Source: Pedobacter sp.
GTDB taxonomy: Bacteria; Bacteroidota; Bacteroidia; Sphingobacteriales; Sphingobacteriaceae
DNA: 5,727 nucleotides
Assembly (NCBI GenBank): GCA_028287885.1
Contig: JAQBOT010000262.1
Location: 1-5,727 of the forward strand
Direction of reading: 5' to 3'
Notes under the pieces: model-generated
The model's input: only the letters and a program-made list of their open reading frames with translations
What the model was told of the DNA's origin: nothing
Databases searched by the model: none
Shown here: positions 1 to 5,714 of the stretch, piece by piece
Layout: each line of letters starts with the position of its first letter
Position numbering within the stretch: the stretch's first letter is position 1
Made by a program: the position numbers and the translations under genes

Positions 1-148
1 AGATACAGCGAAAAACATTCAAGTGGGATTTTTAGCTATCAATAAAAAAGGCGAGCACGGAGCTTTTGCAATTCAGAAAGGCTTTTCCTATGCTGTTTGT
101 AATGCCGATAGGCAGGATTTGCTCATCTCAGGTAAAAGCTATTATTAG
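1..148 (+). CDS. N4-(beta-N-acetylglucosaminyl)-L-asparaginase-like protein, C-terminal 48 residues (5' truncated by window)
   Basis: An open frame enters from the left edge (first full codon at base 2) and ends at TAG 146-148, giving 48 residues. The piece contains VGFLAINKKGEHGAF followed by AIQKGFSYAV. This resembles the final beta-strands of the Ntn-hydrolase asparaginase-2 family, particularly the bacterial glycosylasparaginases that cleave the GlcNAc-Asn bond of N-glycan remnants. The catalytic Thr that starts the beta subunit after autocleavage lies upstream of the window, so activity cannot be judged. The next gene, cutC, begins six bases after the stop, and this pairing is, from memory, common in Bacteroidota, which supports the call. 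The alternative is a related isoaspartyl peptidase/L-asparaginase. The family-level call is fairly secure; the exact substrate is inference. Confidence 0.75.
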   Translation, partial: DTAKNIQVGFLAINKKGEHGAFAIQKGFSYAVCNADRQDLLISGKSYY

Positions 149-154
149 AAGTTG

Positions 155-910
155 ATGATAGAACTGGAAATCTGTGCAAATTCATTGACATCAGCCTTGG
201 CAGCCCAAGATGGTGGTGCCACGCGGGTCGAACTTTGCGATAATTTAGGGGAAGGCGGTACAACACCGAGCTACGGGCAGATAGCACTTGCAAAAAGCAC
301 CTTGAGTATCCCCGTGTTTCCCATCATACGCCCCAGGGGAGGCGACTTCTTATATTCTGACCTGGAGTTTGAACTTATGAAGGCCGATGTGATCGCTTGT
401 AGAACGTTAGGGTGTTCTGGTGTGGTGTACGGAATTTTGACACCTGAAGGAAGGATAGATGCAGAAAGATGTAGCGTACTTAAGGAATTGGCATCACCGA
501 TGGCCGTTGCCTTTCATCGGGCATTTGATATGACAATCAGCTTGTCTGAATCCTTAGAAACCCTGATTGAGATCGGGTTTGTACGGGTATTGTCGTCGGG
601 AGCTGCGCCAACAGCAATCGAAGGTGCTGCGGTTCTGTGCGAATTAATTAAGCAGGCAGCCAACCGTATTCAAGTTATGCCTGGGTCAGGGATCAGACTT
701 GAAAATGTAAAAGAACTTGTCGAAACGACTTCAGCGAAAGCAGTACATGCCTCCTTACTGGTATCTATGGAAAGTAAGATGGTATTTAAGAATTCGCGTG
801 CAACAATGGGTGAGGTGAAGAATGAATATTTAACGTTAGTTACGTCTACATCGTTGGTTGCAGAAGTGGTAAAAGTATTATATTGTTTAAACAACTCTGG
901 AGATCGTTAA
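155..910 (+). CDS. cutC: CutC family protein (copper homeostasis protein CutC), TIM barrel
   Basis: This 251-residue protein matches CutC nearly end to end; the E. coli protein is about 248 residues. Family blocks seen, numbered from ATG 155, are RVELCDNLGEGGTTPS (24-39), IIRPRGGDFLYSD (57-69), FHRAFD (120-125), VLSSG (135-139), PGSGIR (166-171) and VHAS (187-190). These are the strand ends and loops that line the barrel mouth. No signal peptide or membrane segment is visible, so it is cytoplasmic. The frame could open one codon earlier at TTG 152, but ATG 155 begins MIELEICA, the usual CutC N-terminus, and is preferred. The six-base gap to the glycosylasparaginase-like gene implies one transcript. 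The copper role is historical: in E. coli the phenotype was later linked to the small RNA MicL encoded within cutC, so the biochemical function of the protein remains unsettled. Confidence 0.93.
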   Translation: MIELEICANSLTSALAAQDGGATRVELCDNLGEGGTTPSYGQIALAKSTLSIPVFPIIRPRGGDFLYSDLEFELMKADVIACRTLGCSGVVYGILTPEGRIDAERCSVLKELASPMAVAFHRAFDMTISLSESLETLIEIGFVRVLSSGAAPTAIEGAAVLCELIKQAANRIQVMPGSGIRLENVKELVETTSAKAVHASLLVSMESKMVFKNSRATMGEVKNEYLTLVTSTSLVAEVVKVLYCLNNSGDR

Positions 911-965
911 ACAAGATCCTTGAGTTTGGGGTTATACTCCTATTAATTAATCTAAAATTCTAATC

Positions 966-1634
966 ATGCCTACGACCAAGAATCACTCGTTTTTCTATAA
1001 AAACGGTTTATCTATCTTTTTCTTATTCTTATTTCTGATCACTTTGGGTGGGCAGGCGTTAACGGGTTGGAAAGACCATAATCAGGAGCTCAAGGATAAA
1101 CATGCAAAGGAAATTGGATTGAGCACTTATTTGAAAACCGGTCACTTTATTTCAGCGACCTTCGAAAACTTCGAAAGTGAATTCTTGCAAATGTCAATGT
1201 ATGTGTTGATTACAATAAAGCTTAGGCAAATCGGCTCTTCTGAATCAAAGGCAATTGACGAAGAGGAGGAAGTAGATCGTGAGCCAGTGCCGCATAAAGA
1301 TGCACCCTGGCCGGTAAAGAAAGGTGGTTTTATTTTAGCCCTTTACAGTAATTCTTTGTCACTTGCATTTCTTATCTTATTCTTGATCAGCTGGGGCCTT
1401 CATTTACTTGGAAGTTACACGGATTTCAATGTCGAACAATTCATATCGCATAAGCCGAAGGTGACAATTTTTGAATTTCTGCTGCAGCCCAGGTTTTGGT
1501 TTGAAACTTTTCAGAATTGGCAAAGCGAGTTTCTCTCTGTATTCTCCATCGTGTTTCTGACGATTTATTTGCGGCAGAAAGGCTCTCCCGAATCGAAACC
1601 TGTCGATGCTCCGAATATGCAAACCGGCAAATAA
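966..1634 (+). CDS. DUF6766-type integral membrane protein with two internal repeats
   Basis: A 222-residue protein of unknown function. Two halves align without gaps: residues 11-98 and 127-214, each 88 long, with about 37 identities counted by eye. Each half has a membrane helix after a conserved NxLS (helices near 14-34 and 130-149), a soluble loop, then an FxNxxSEFL block (N68 and N184) leading into a second helix (about 73-88 and 189-203) that ends in LRQxGSxESK. A charged linker (about 99-120, with a run of five acidic residues) joins the halves. The architecture, with terminal RQxGSxESKP motifs, is what I remember of proteins labelled DUF6766; the number is from memory. No signal peptide is distinct from helix 1. 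The gene lies 55 bases after cutC and 65 before the kinase, so operon membership is uncertain. No function should be assigned. Confidence 0.8.
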   Translation: MPTTKNHSFFYKNGLSIFFLFLFLITLGGQALTGWKDHNQELKDKHAKEIGLSTYLKTGHFISATFENFESEFLQMSMYVLITIKLRQIGSSESKAIDEEEEVDREPVPHKDAPWPVKKGGFILALYSNSLSLAFLILFLISWGLHLLGSYTDFNVEQFISHKPKVTIFEFLLQPRFWFETFQNWQSEFLSVFSIVFLTIYLRQKGSPESKPVDAPNMQTGK

Positions 1635-1667
1635 GAGCTACGATTAAGCATTTAGATTGTAAATAAG

Positions 1668-1675
1668 TACATTTG
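1668..1675 (+). promoter_or_regulatory. Candidate Bacteroidota -7 promoter element before the kinase gene
   Basis: TACATTTG matches the Bacteroidota -7 consensus TAnnTTTG at every specified base. It lies 24 bases upstream of ATG 1700, which would give a short leader of about 18 bases. The -33 TTTG partner is poor: only TTAA/TTTA-like sequence occurs around 1645-1654. If functional, it would start the kinase-galM transcript separately from the upstream membrane protein gene. The assignment rests on one motif match and position. Confidence 0.35.
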
Positions 1676-1699
1676 AAATGAAAATACGAATTCTGTATT

Positions 1700-3739
1700 A
1701 TGCAAGACAATAATCATAGGTCCTCTATCAATAAAAAAGATGGTGACAGTAGGCGAGTGATGGCAGATCAGGAAGTTGCCGGGGATTTAAAATGCTTGCT
1801 GGAGGACTCACCAATTGCGGTTTTTACATGCAACAAGGCCGGTGATTTAACATACTTTAATGAAGCCGCAATAAAGCTCTGGGGCGTGGATCCAACTCCT
1901 AAGCAGCAGCCATGGGATAATTCCTGGAAAATGTATTATACTACAGGGGAGCGTATGAATTTGGCTGGATCTCCAATGGCCCGAGTAATCAATGAATCTA
2001 GATTGATCAATGGAGAGGAAATAACAATTGAGACGCAGGAACATGTTTTTAAACGGGTCTTGGTGTACGCTCGCCCACTTTATGATGAGCAGCATAACCC
2101 AATTGGCACCCACAGCTCTTTGGTTGACATATCAGATAAAATCTTAGAAGAATCAAAGCAGGCGATTCTTGCTGCGATTGTAGAATCATCTGATGACGCA
2201 ATTATCAGTAAAAATTTGAATGGGATTATTGTAAGCTGGAATGCCGGCGCCGAGCGGATATTTGGATATTCGGAAAAAGAAATTGTGGGTAAATCGATAA
2301 CCATACTGATTCCGTCATCCAGGCTTCAAGAAGAAGAACTTATATTAAGTCGAATACGTGCCGGGAAAAAAGTAGACCACTTTGAAACCATTCGGGTTGC
2401 AAAATCTGGGAAGCAGATCCCAATTTCCATTACTGTATCTCCCGTTAAAGATAATTATGGCAATATCGTCGGCGCATCAAAGATAGCCAGAGATATCTCA
2501 GAACAAATTGAAGCGCAACGGGCCATTAAACAAAATTCGCAGAACCTTGAGCTGTTAAATTCAATCGGAAAGGTCATTCTGGAAAATCTTGATGTGAAAA
2601 GTCTTCTTCAGCAGGTTACAGATGCAACAACGAAAATAACCGGTGCAGCTTTCGGGGCTTTCTTTTACAATACTACAGACCTGAATGGAGAACCTTTCAC
2701 TTTGTACACCTTGTCTGGTGCGGCAAGGTCTAGTTTCGATGGCTTCAATTTACCAGCAAAGACAAATATATTTAAACAAACTTTTAGCGATAGCAAAGTA
2801 ATTAGGCTTGATGATGTTACCAAAGATCCAGACTACTGGCAATTCGGGCCGCAGTTCGGCATGCCTAAAGCTCATTTAAAGATCGTTAGTTACCTCGCGG
2901 TTCCAATTGTTTCGACAGCCGGTCAGGTGATTGGTGCGCTAATCTTTGGCCATCCAAGTGTAGGGGTATTTAAGGCGGAGCATGAAGATATTATTGGAAG
3001 TATAGCTGCGCAGGCTGCGATTGCCCTTGAAAATTCAAAGTTGTTTGAAGAGGTGAAAGCATTAAGTTCGAAGAAAGATGAGTTCATTGCGCTTGCAAGT
3101 CATGAGCTTAAAACACCGCTTACAACAATAAAGGGCTTTCTTCAGATTATCGCAAAGAAAAATCAGGATACCGTTGGTAAACTGTTCGTTGACAAGTCAC
3201 TCTACCAGGTGGAAAAGTTGAGCGCGTTGATTTCAGATCTATTGGACGTGTCAAAAATTGAAGCAGGAAAGCTACAGTTCCACACAGAGGCGGTAGATCT
3301 TGTGCGGCTTTTGAAAGATGTAATGGAGACCTTCCCTTACACGAACAAATCACACGAGATCATCTTTGATGATCCAAATGAACAATCCGTCGTTTTAGCT
3401 GACAAACAAAGAATAGAGCAGGTTGTCATCAATCTGTTAACCAACGCCATAAAATACTCGCCTAAGGCAAACAAAGTTTTTGTTAGCCTAAGAAACGAAG
3501 GAGAGTTCGCAACAGTTAGAGTTAAAGATGAAGGAATTGGCTTGAAAGAAGAACACCTAAGTAAAATCTTCAACCGTTTTTACCGGGCTGATGGGGTGGG
3601 TAACGTATCGGGCCTAGGCATCGGTCTTTTTTTAACTAAGGAGATTATAGATCGGCATAACGGCACTATTCTAGTTAACAGTGATTATGGTAAAGGTTCA
3701 GAATTTTTGTTTTCTTTGCCACTTCAAAAGAGCAACTAG
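1700..3739 (+). CDS. Soluble sensor histidine kinase, PAS-PAS-GAF-HisKA-HATPase_c
   Basis: A 679-residue two-component kinase. Domains in order: PAS 1 about 30-145 (SPIAVFTCNKAG start), PAS 2 about 155-275 (SSDDAIISKNLNGIIVSWN, ending ARDISEQIEAQRA), GAF about 283-453, HisKA about 457-525 and HATPase_c about 565-676. The phosphoacceptor is H468 in SHELKTPLT. The ATP lid and binding boxes are complete: N box with N582 in NLLTNAIKYSP, G1 DEGIG (610-614), F box IFNRFYR (623-629), G2 GLGIGL (638-643) and G3 GKGSEF (664-669). No membrane segment or signal peptide is visible, so it should sense a cytoplasmic cue; the GAF domain has no cysteine that could carry a bilin. No receiver domain is fused and no response regulator gene is in view, so the partner is unknown. 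ATG 1700 lacks a clear ribosome site; M21 (base 1760) is an alternative that leaves PAS 1 whole. galM follows after eight bases. Confidence 0.95.
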   Translation: MQDNNHRSSINKKDGDSRRVMADQEVAGDLKCLLEDSPIAVFTCNKAGDLTYFNEAAIKLWGVDPTPKQQPWDNSWKMYYTTGERMNLAGSPMARVINESRLINGEEITIETQEHVFKRVLVYARPLYDEQHNPIGTHSSLVDISDKILEESKQAILAAIVESSDDAIISKNLNGIIVSWNAGAERIFGYSEKEIVGKSITILIPSSRLQEEELILSRIRAGKKVDHFETIRVAKSGKQIPISITVSPVKDNYGNIVGASKIARDISEQIEAQRAIKQNSQNLELLNSIGKVILENLDVKSLLQQVTDATTKITGAAFGAFFYNTTDLNGEPFTLYTLSGAARSSFDGFNLPAKTNIFKQTFSDSKVIRLDDVTKDPDYWQFGPQFGMPKAHLKIVSYLAVPIVSTAGQVIGALIFGHPSVGVFKAEHEDIIGSIAAQAAIALENSKLFEEVKALSSKKDEFIALASHELKTPLTTIKGFLQIIAKKNQDTVGKLFVDKSLYQVEKLSALISDLLDVSKIEAGKLQFHTEAVDLVRLLKDVMETFPYTNKSHEIIFDDPNEQSVVLADKQRIEQVVINLLTNAIKYSPKANKVFVSLRNEGEFATVRVKDEGIGLKEEHLSKIFNRFYRADGVGNVSGLGIGLFLTKEIIDRHNGTILVNSDYGKGSEFLFSLPLQKSN

Positions 3740-3747
3740 AAGTAAGT

Positions 3748-4800
3748 ATGGATAAGGAACAATCTTCATTCGCAAAGTCAGTTCAAGGGAAAGATGTTCG
3801 TTTATACACACTTTCAAATGAAAATGGCATTAGAGCTACAATAACAAATTATGGCGCGCGGTTGGTAAGCCTGTTTGTTCCTGATTTCAAAGGCGACACA
3901 TTCGATGTTTCTATTGGTTTTGATGATATTGACGGGTATTTGCATTCCACACAACCTTATTACGGCGCAACAATTGGTCGGTTTGCTAACCGGATTGCTG
4001 AAGGGAAATTTACTATAGATGGAGTTGAGTATCAAGTGTTGCCAAACAATGGCAACAATGCTTTGCATGGTGGAGAAAACGGATTTCAGTCTGTTGTTTG
4101 GGATTTGGAGTTTGTGAATTGCGCTGCAGTCAAATTATCCTATCATTCAAAAGATTTGGAGGAGGGTTTTCCAGGAAATCTGAAAGTGACTGTAACTTTC
4201 GAATTGACAAGCGACGATGCACTTAGAATTAGTTACAATGCAAGCACTGATAAGACAACCGTAGTAAACTTGACGAACCACGCTTACTTCAACCTAAATG
4301 GTGAAAGTGCTGGACCTGTTCTAAATCATGTGGTGCAAATTAATGCAGATAAATATACGCCTATAAATCCGAGCTCCATTCCATTTGGGCCATTAGCTGA
4401 GGTGAAAGGAACGCCTTTCGATTTCACTCAGCCATTGACAATCGGCGGTAGAATAGAGGAAAAACATGAGCAGCTTGAAAACGGTAAGGGCTACGACCAC
4501 AATTATGTCCTGGATTCACATGATCCTCAGGAGGCTGTAGCGACTATTATTGGTGATCAAACACAAATTAAAATGGAGGTTTTCACTGATCAACCTGGCC
4601 TTCAGTTCTACACCGGCAATTTTATGAATTCCACAAATATTATGAAAGGCAGGCATAACGATGATTTCAGAACGGCATTTTGCATGGAAACACAGCACTT
4701 TCCTGACTCGCCAAACCAGCCCTCATACCCAACGACGCTTTTAAAACCTGGAGAGATCTTCCAGTCATTTACCTCTTATCGCTTTAGCATTAATAAATAA
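3748..4800 (+). CDS. galM: Aldose 1-epimerase (galactose mutarotase)
   Basis: A 350-residue enzyme that interconverts alpha and beta anomers of aldohexoses such as galactose and glucose, the first step of the Leloir pathway. The typical family length is covered. Motifs include GRFANRI (77-83), NNALHGGENGF (103-113), NLTNHAYFNLNG (174-185), GYDHNYVL (248-255) and METQHFPDSPNQ (313-324). By analogy with characterised GalM proteins, H107 and H178 are the active-site histidines (H178 the acid), D250 binds sugar hydroxyls and E314 is the catalytic base; all are present. No signal peptide or lipobox is seen, so it is probably cytoplasmic, unlike some Bacteroidota paralogues that are exported. It starts eight bases after the kinase stop, implying co-transcription. 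No other galactose gene is in the window, so whether it serves galactose, arabinose or another sugar is not shown. Confidence 0.95.
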   Translation: MDKEQSSFAKSVQGKDVRLYTLSNENGIRATITNYGARLVSLFVPDFKGDTFDVSIGFDDIDGYLHSTQPYYGATIGRFANRIAEGKFTIDGVEYQVLPNNGNNALHGGENGFQSVVWDLEFVNCAAVKLSYHSKDLEEGFPGNLKVTVTFELTSDDALRISYNASTDKTTVVNLTNHAYFNLNGESAGPVLNHVVQINADKYTPINPSSIPFGPLAEVKGTPFDFTQPLTIGGRIEEKHEQLENGKGYDHNYVLDSHDPQEAVATIIGDQTQIKMEVFTDQPGLQFYTGNFMNSTNIMKGRHNDDFRTAFCMETQHFPDSPNQPSYPTTLLKPGEIFQSFTSYRFSINK

Positions 4801-4945
4801 CGTTAAATCTCATTTACACACCTATCTAAACAGAAGCTTCTTCAATTCGTTTACCTTCCGAGCTTGGGCAGAGCTTACCTGAATTTGTTAATCTACTCAG
4901 CTTCGGCAACTTATGCGGCGGAGGCATACCTTAATTTGTAAAAAG

Positions 4946-5047
4946 TCGTTTGTAATTAGCAGAACTCTTGTTTGTCATTTCGTTTGTAGTCGTAAAAAGA
5001 ACTTGTCTTTGCCGTAATTAAAAGAACTACAAACAACGGCAACGCCG
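4946..5047. repeat. Cluster of short direct and inverted repeats
   Basis: Within about 100 bases GTTTGT occurs three times (4948, 4970, 4982) and once inverted (ACAAAC, 5029-5034). AGAACT occurs three times (4961, 4998, 5023). A perfect 9-bp inverted repeat GTTTGTAGT / ACTACAAAC spans 4982-4990 and 5026-5034. A second, interleaved 7-bp pair TTGCCGT / ACGGCAA lies at 5009-5015 and 5036-5042, and a small hairpin CGGC-AAC-GCCG at 5037-5047. The two long-range pairs overlap in a way that would make them mutually exclusive or pseudoknotted in RNA. The block ends 32 bases before the small gene, so it could be an operator array or structured leader; neither is demonstrated. Confidence 0.5.
4983..5011 (+). 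promoter_or_regulatory. Weak candidate promoter for the small HicB-like gene
   Basis: TTTG at 4983-4986, a 17-base spacer and TGTCTTTG at 5004-5011 approximate the Bacteroidota pattern TTTG...TAnnTTTG, with one mismatch (G for A) in the -7 element. The expected start point would be near 5018, leaving a leader of about 60 bases. The -33 half lies inside the left arm of the 9-bp inverted repeat (4982-4990). That would fit an operator-controlled promoter, but the evidence is a single loose motif match. Confidence 0.25.
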
Positions 5048-5079
5048 AGATGTTAAAACGGAAGTAAACTAGCAAGGAT

Positions 5080-5280
5080 ATGATTCAAATTAGCATTGAC
5101 CCGGAGTTGATCGTAGATTTTGATTTTACAACGCGGGAAACAAATAGAACGCTAAAAAATCTGCAACCAGTTGTATATAAGAATGGCGACAAATACAATT
5201 GCCTTCTTGGGCCGGACTTAGAGCGAGGAATTTTAGGCACTGGTTCTACTCCTGAAGAGGCGATTTCTGATTGGAGGTGA
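5080..5280 (+). CDS. Small hypothetical protein, HicB-like fold segment, apparently cut short by a frameshift
   Basis: A 66-residue open frame of unknown function. Residues 30-65 (PVVYKNGDKY to STPEEAISDW) follow the HicB-like antitoxin pattern of a beta hairpin, a Gly-rich turn and a GxTxEEAxxDW helix start. The N-terminal part (DPELIVDFDF, then TLKNL) looks like an added strand and helix. I recall similar uncharacterised Bacteroidota proteins with VVYxDGDxYCCLLGPDPxxGIFGCGDTPEEAxxDW, but cannot name a family. No HicA-like toxin is next to it. AAGGA at 5074-5078 is too close to ATG 5080 to be a standard ribosome site. The frame ends abruptly right after the DW motif, and a coherent continuation exists in the neighbouring frame, so this is probably the front part of a gene of about 98 codons. 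A genuine short protein remains possible. Confidence 0.6.
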   Translation: MIQISIDPELIVDFDFTTRETNRTLKNLQPVVYKNGDKYNCLLGPDLERGILGTGSTPEEAISDWR

Positions 5281-5375
5281 ATTTGAAGAACCGGATTAAG
5301 GATCCTAAAGAAGATGACGAACTGTCTGAATTTGTGATCGATACGCTAAAGATGACTGATAATGATGTTTGGTAA
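5277..5375 (+). pseudogene. C-terminal remainder of the small HicB-like gene in the neighbouring frame, or a tiny overlapping ORF
   Basis: From GTG 5277 the frame runs 32 codons to TAA 5373-5375, encoding VNLKNRIKDPKEDD and ending NDVW. It overlaps the previous stop as GTGA. The frame is open back to 5271 (TTG GAG GTG). Joining after the upstream tryptophan codon (5272-5274) with one extra G would read ISDW-EVNLKNRI, a natural amphipathic helix following the EEAISDW motif. The hydrophilic, charged composition without stops is coding-like. The simplest reading is loss of one G from a GGG run in this gene (or a base-calling error). Translational coupling of two real ORFs through GTGA is the alternative. 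No heptamer suited to programmed -1 slippage is seen. Confidence 0.5.
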
Positions 5376-5620
5376 ATTGGTCAATTGAAAAAGTCATTTT
5401 TGGTAAACATTAAATTGTTAATTTTTATTGGGACAAAACGGTCTTCTTTTTAACAACTTATGTTTTACAAGGTAGTTTTTAGAAAATAGTTGACTAAAAT
5501 CAAAAAGAGGTTATGTAATTGTTATGTTTTTATTTTTTTCGTAAGAAAAAGCCTGTTTTTTATGCGGTAAAATCCATGTTTATACCTTTATGACCGAATT
5601 ACTCCTCTAAAAGAGCAAAA

Positions 5621-5636
5621 TGGAATGTGGTTTGCT
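5621..5636 (+). promoter_or_regulatory. Sigma-54-like -24/-12 element
   Basis: TGGAATGTGGTTTGCT fits the RpoN pattern TGGCACG-N4-TTGCW at 10 of 12 specified positions, including the invariant GG and GC dinucleotides at exactly ten bases' separation. A start point would fall near 5647, pointing to a + strand gene outside the window. No enhancer-binding-protein gene or clear upstream activator site is in view, and a chance match in a scan of this length is possible. Confidence 0.3.
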
Positions 5637-5683
5637 AATGTTTATCAGAAACATAGGCTTATTTTAATGTTTAATGTTAAAAA

Positions 5684-5714
5684 TTGTTAAAAAAAGCTTG
5701 TGTATTTTGTACAC
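5684..5714 (+). promoter_or_regulatory. Candidate promoter with a small inverted repeat over the -7 element
   Basis: TTG at 5684-5686, a 16-base gap and TATTTTG at 5703-5709 approximate the Bacteroidota TTG...TAnnTTTG pattern, with the -7 element one base short. The -7 element lies within GTGTA-N5-TACAC (5700-5714), a perfect 5-bp inverted repeat that could bind a dimeric regulator. The regulated gene would start beyond 5727. Motif quality is modest. Confidence 0.3.

Larger units (their letters stand above)
4801..5079. other. Repeat-rich intergenic region between galM and the small HicB-like gene
   Basis: No convincing gene is present. Bases 4826-4927 on the - strand form a 33-codon open frame beginning MPPPHKLPKLSRL, which I do not recognise. 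The left half holds a 10-bp palindrome AGAAGCTTCT (4832-4841), a near-repeat of TACCTnAATTTGT at 4876-4888 and 4927-4939 (offset 51), and a small TATGC/GCATA inverted repeat (4912-4916 / 4924-4928). The right half (4946-5047) holds a denser repeat cluster listed separately. No strong GC-rich hairpin followed by a T run is visible after galM, so its transcript end is not identified. Confidence 0.6.

Noticed and set aside
670..894. Antisense open frame of about 74 codons inside cutC
   Set aside because: It lies opposite a strongly conserved coding region and shows no recognisable motif. It is a shadow of cutC, as are the other antisense frames over the kinase and galM.
911..965. Promoter in the cutC to membrane-protein gap
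   Set aside because: TTTG at 925-928 is present, but the best -7 candidate (TAAAATTC at 953-960) matches poorly and sits 24 bases away, so I could not support a call.
2546..3060. Phytochrome-like chromophore-binding GAF domain in the kinase
   Set aside because: No cysteine occurs in the GAF region (about residues 283-453) and no PHY domain follows, so bilin attachment is not supported.
4985..5031. TGTAGT and ACTACA resemble BlaI/MecI operator half-sites
   Set aside because: BlaI-type operators read ACTACA-N2-TGTAGT with the halves adjacent. Here the order is reversed and the halves are about 35 bases apart, and no blaI or blaR gene is in view.
5375..5386. Palindrome AATTG-GT-CAATT at the stop of the split gene
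   Set aside because: It is short and AT-rich, with a two-base centre, and has no partner site or promoter element nearby.
5430..5451. Possible intrinsic terminator after the small gene
   Set aside because: The stem is only three Watson-Crick pairs plus two G-T pairs with a six-base loop. The T run alone is not meaningful in such AT-rich DNA.
5535..5550. Hairpin TTTTTC-GTAA-GAAAAA as a terminator or RNA element
   Set aside because: The stem is nearly all A-T pairs and no T run follows directly. It is of little stability and expected by chance in this composition.
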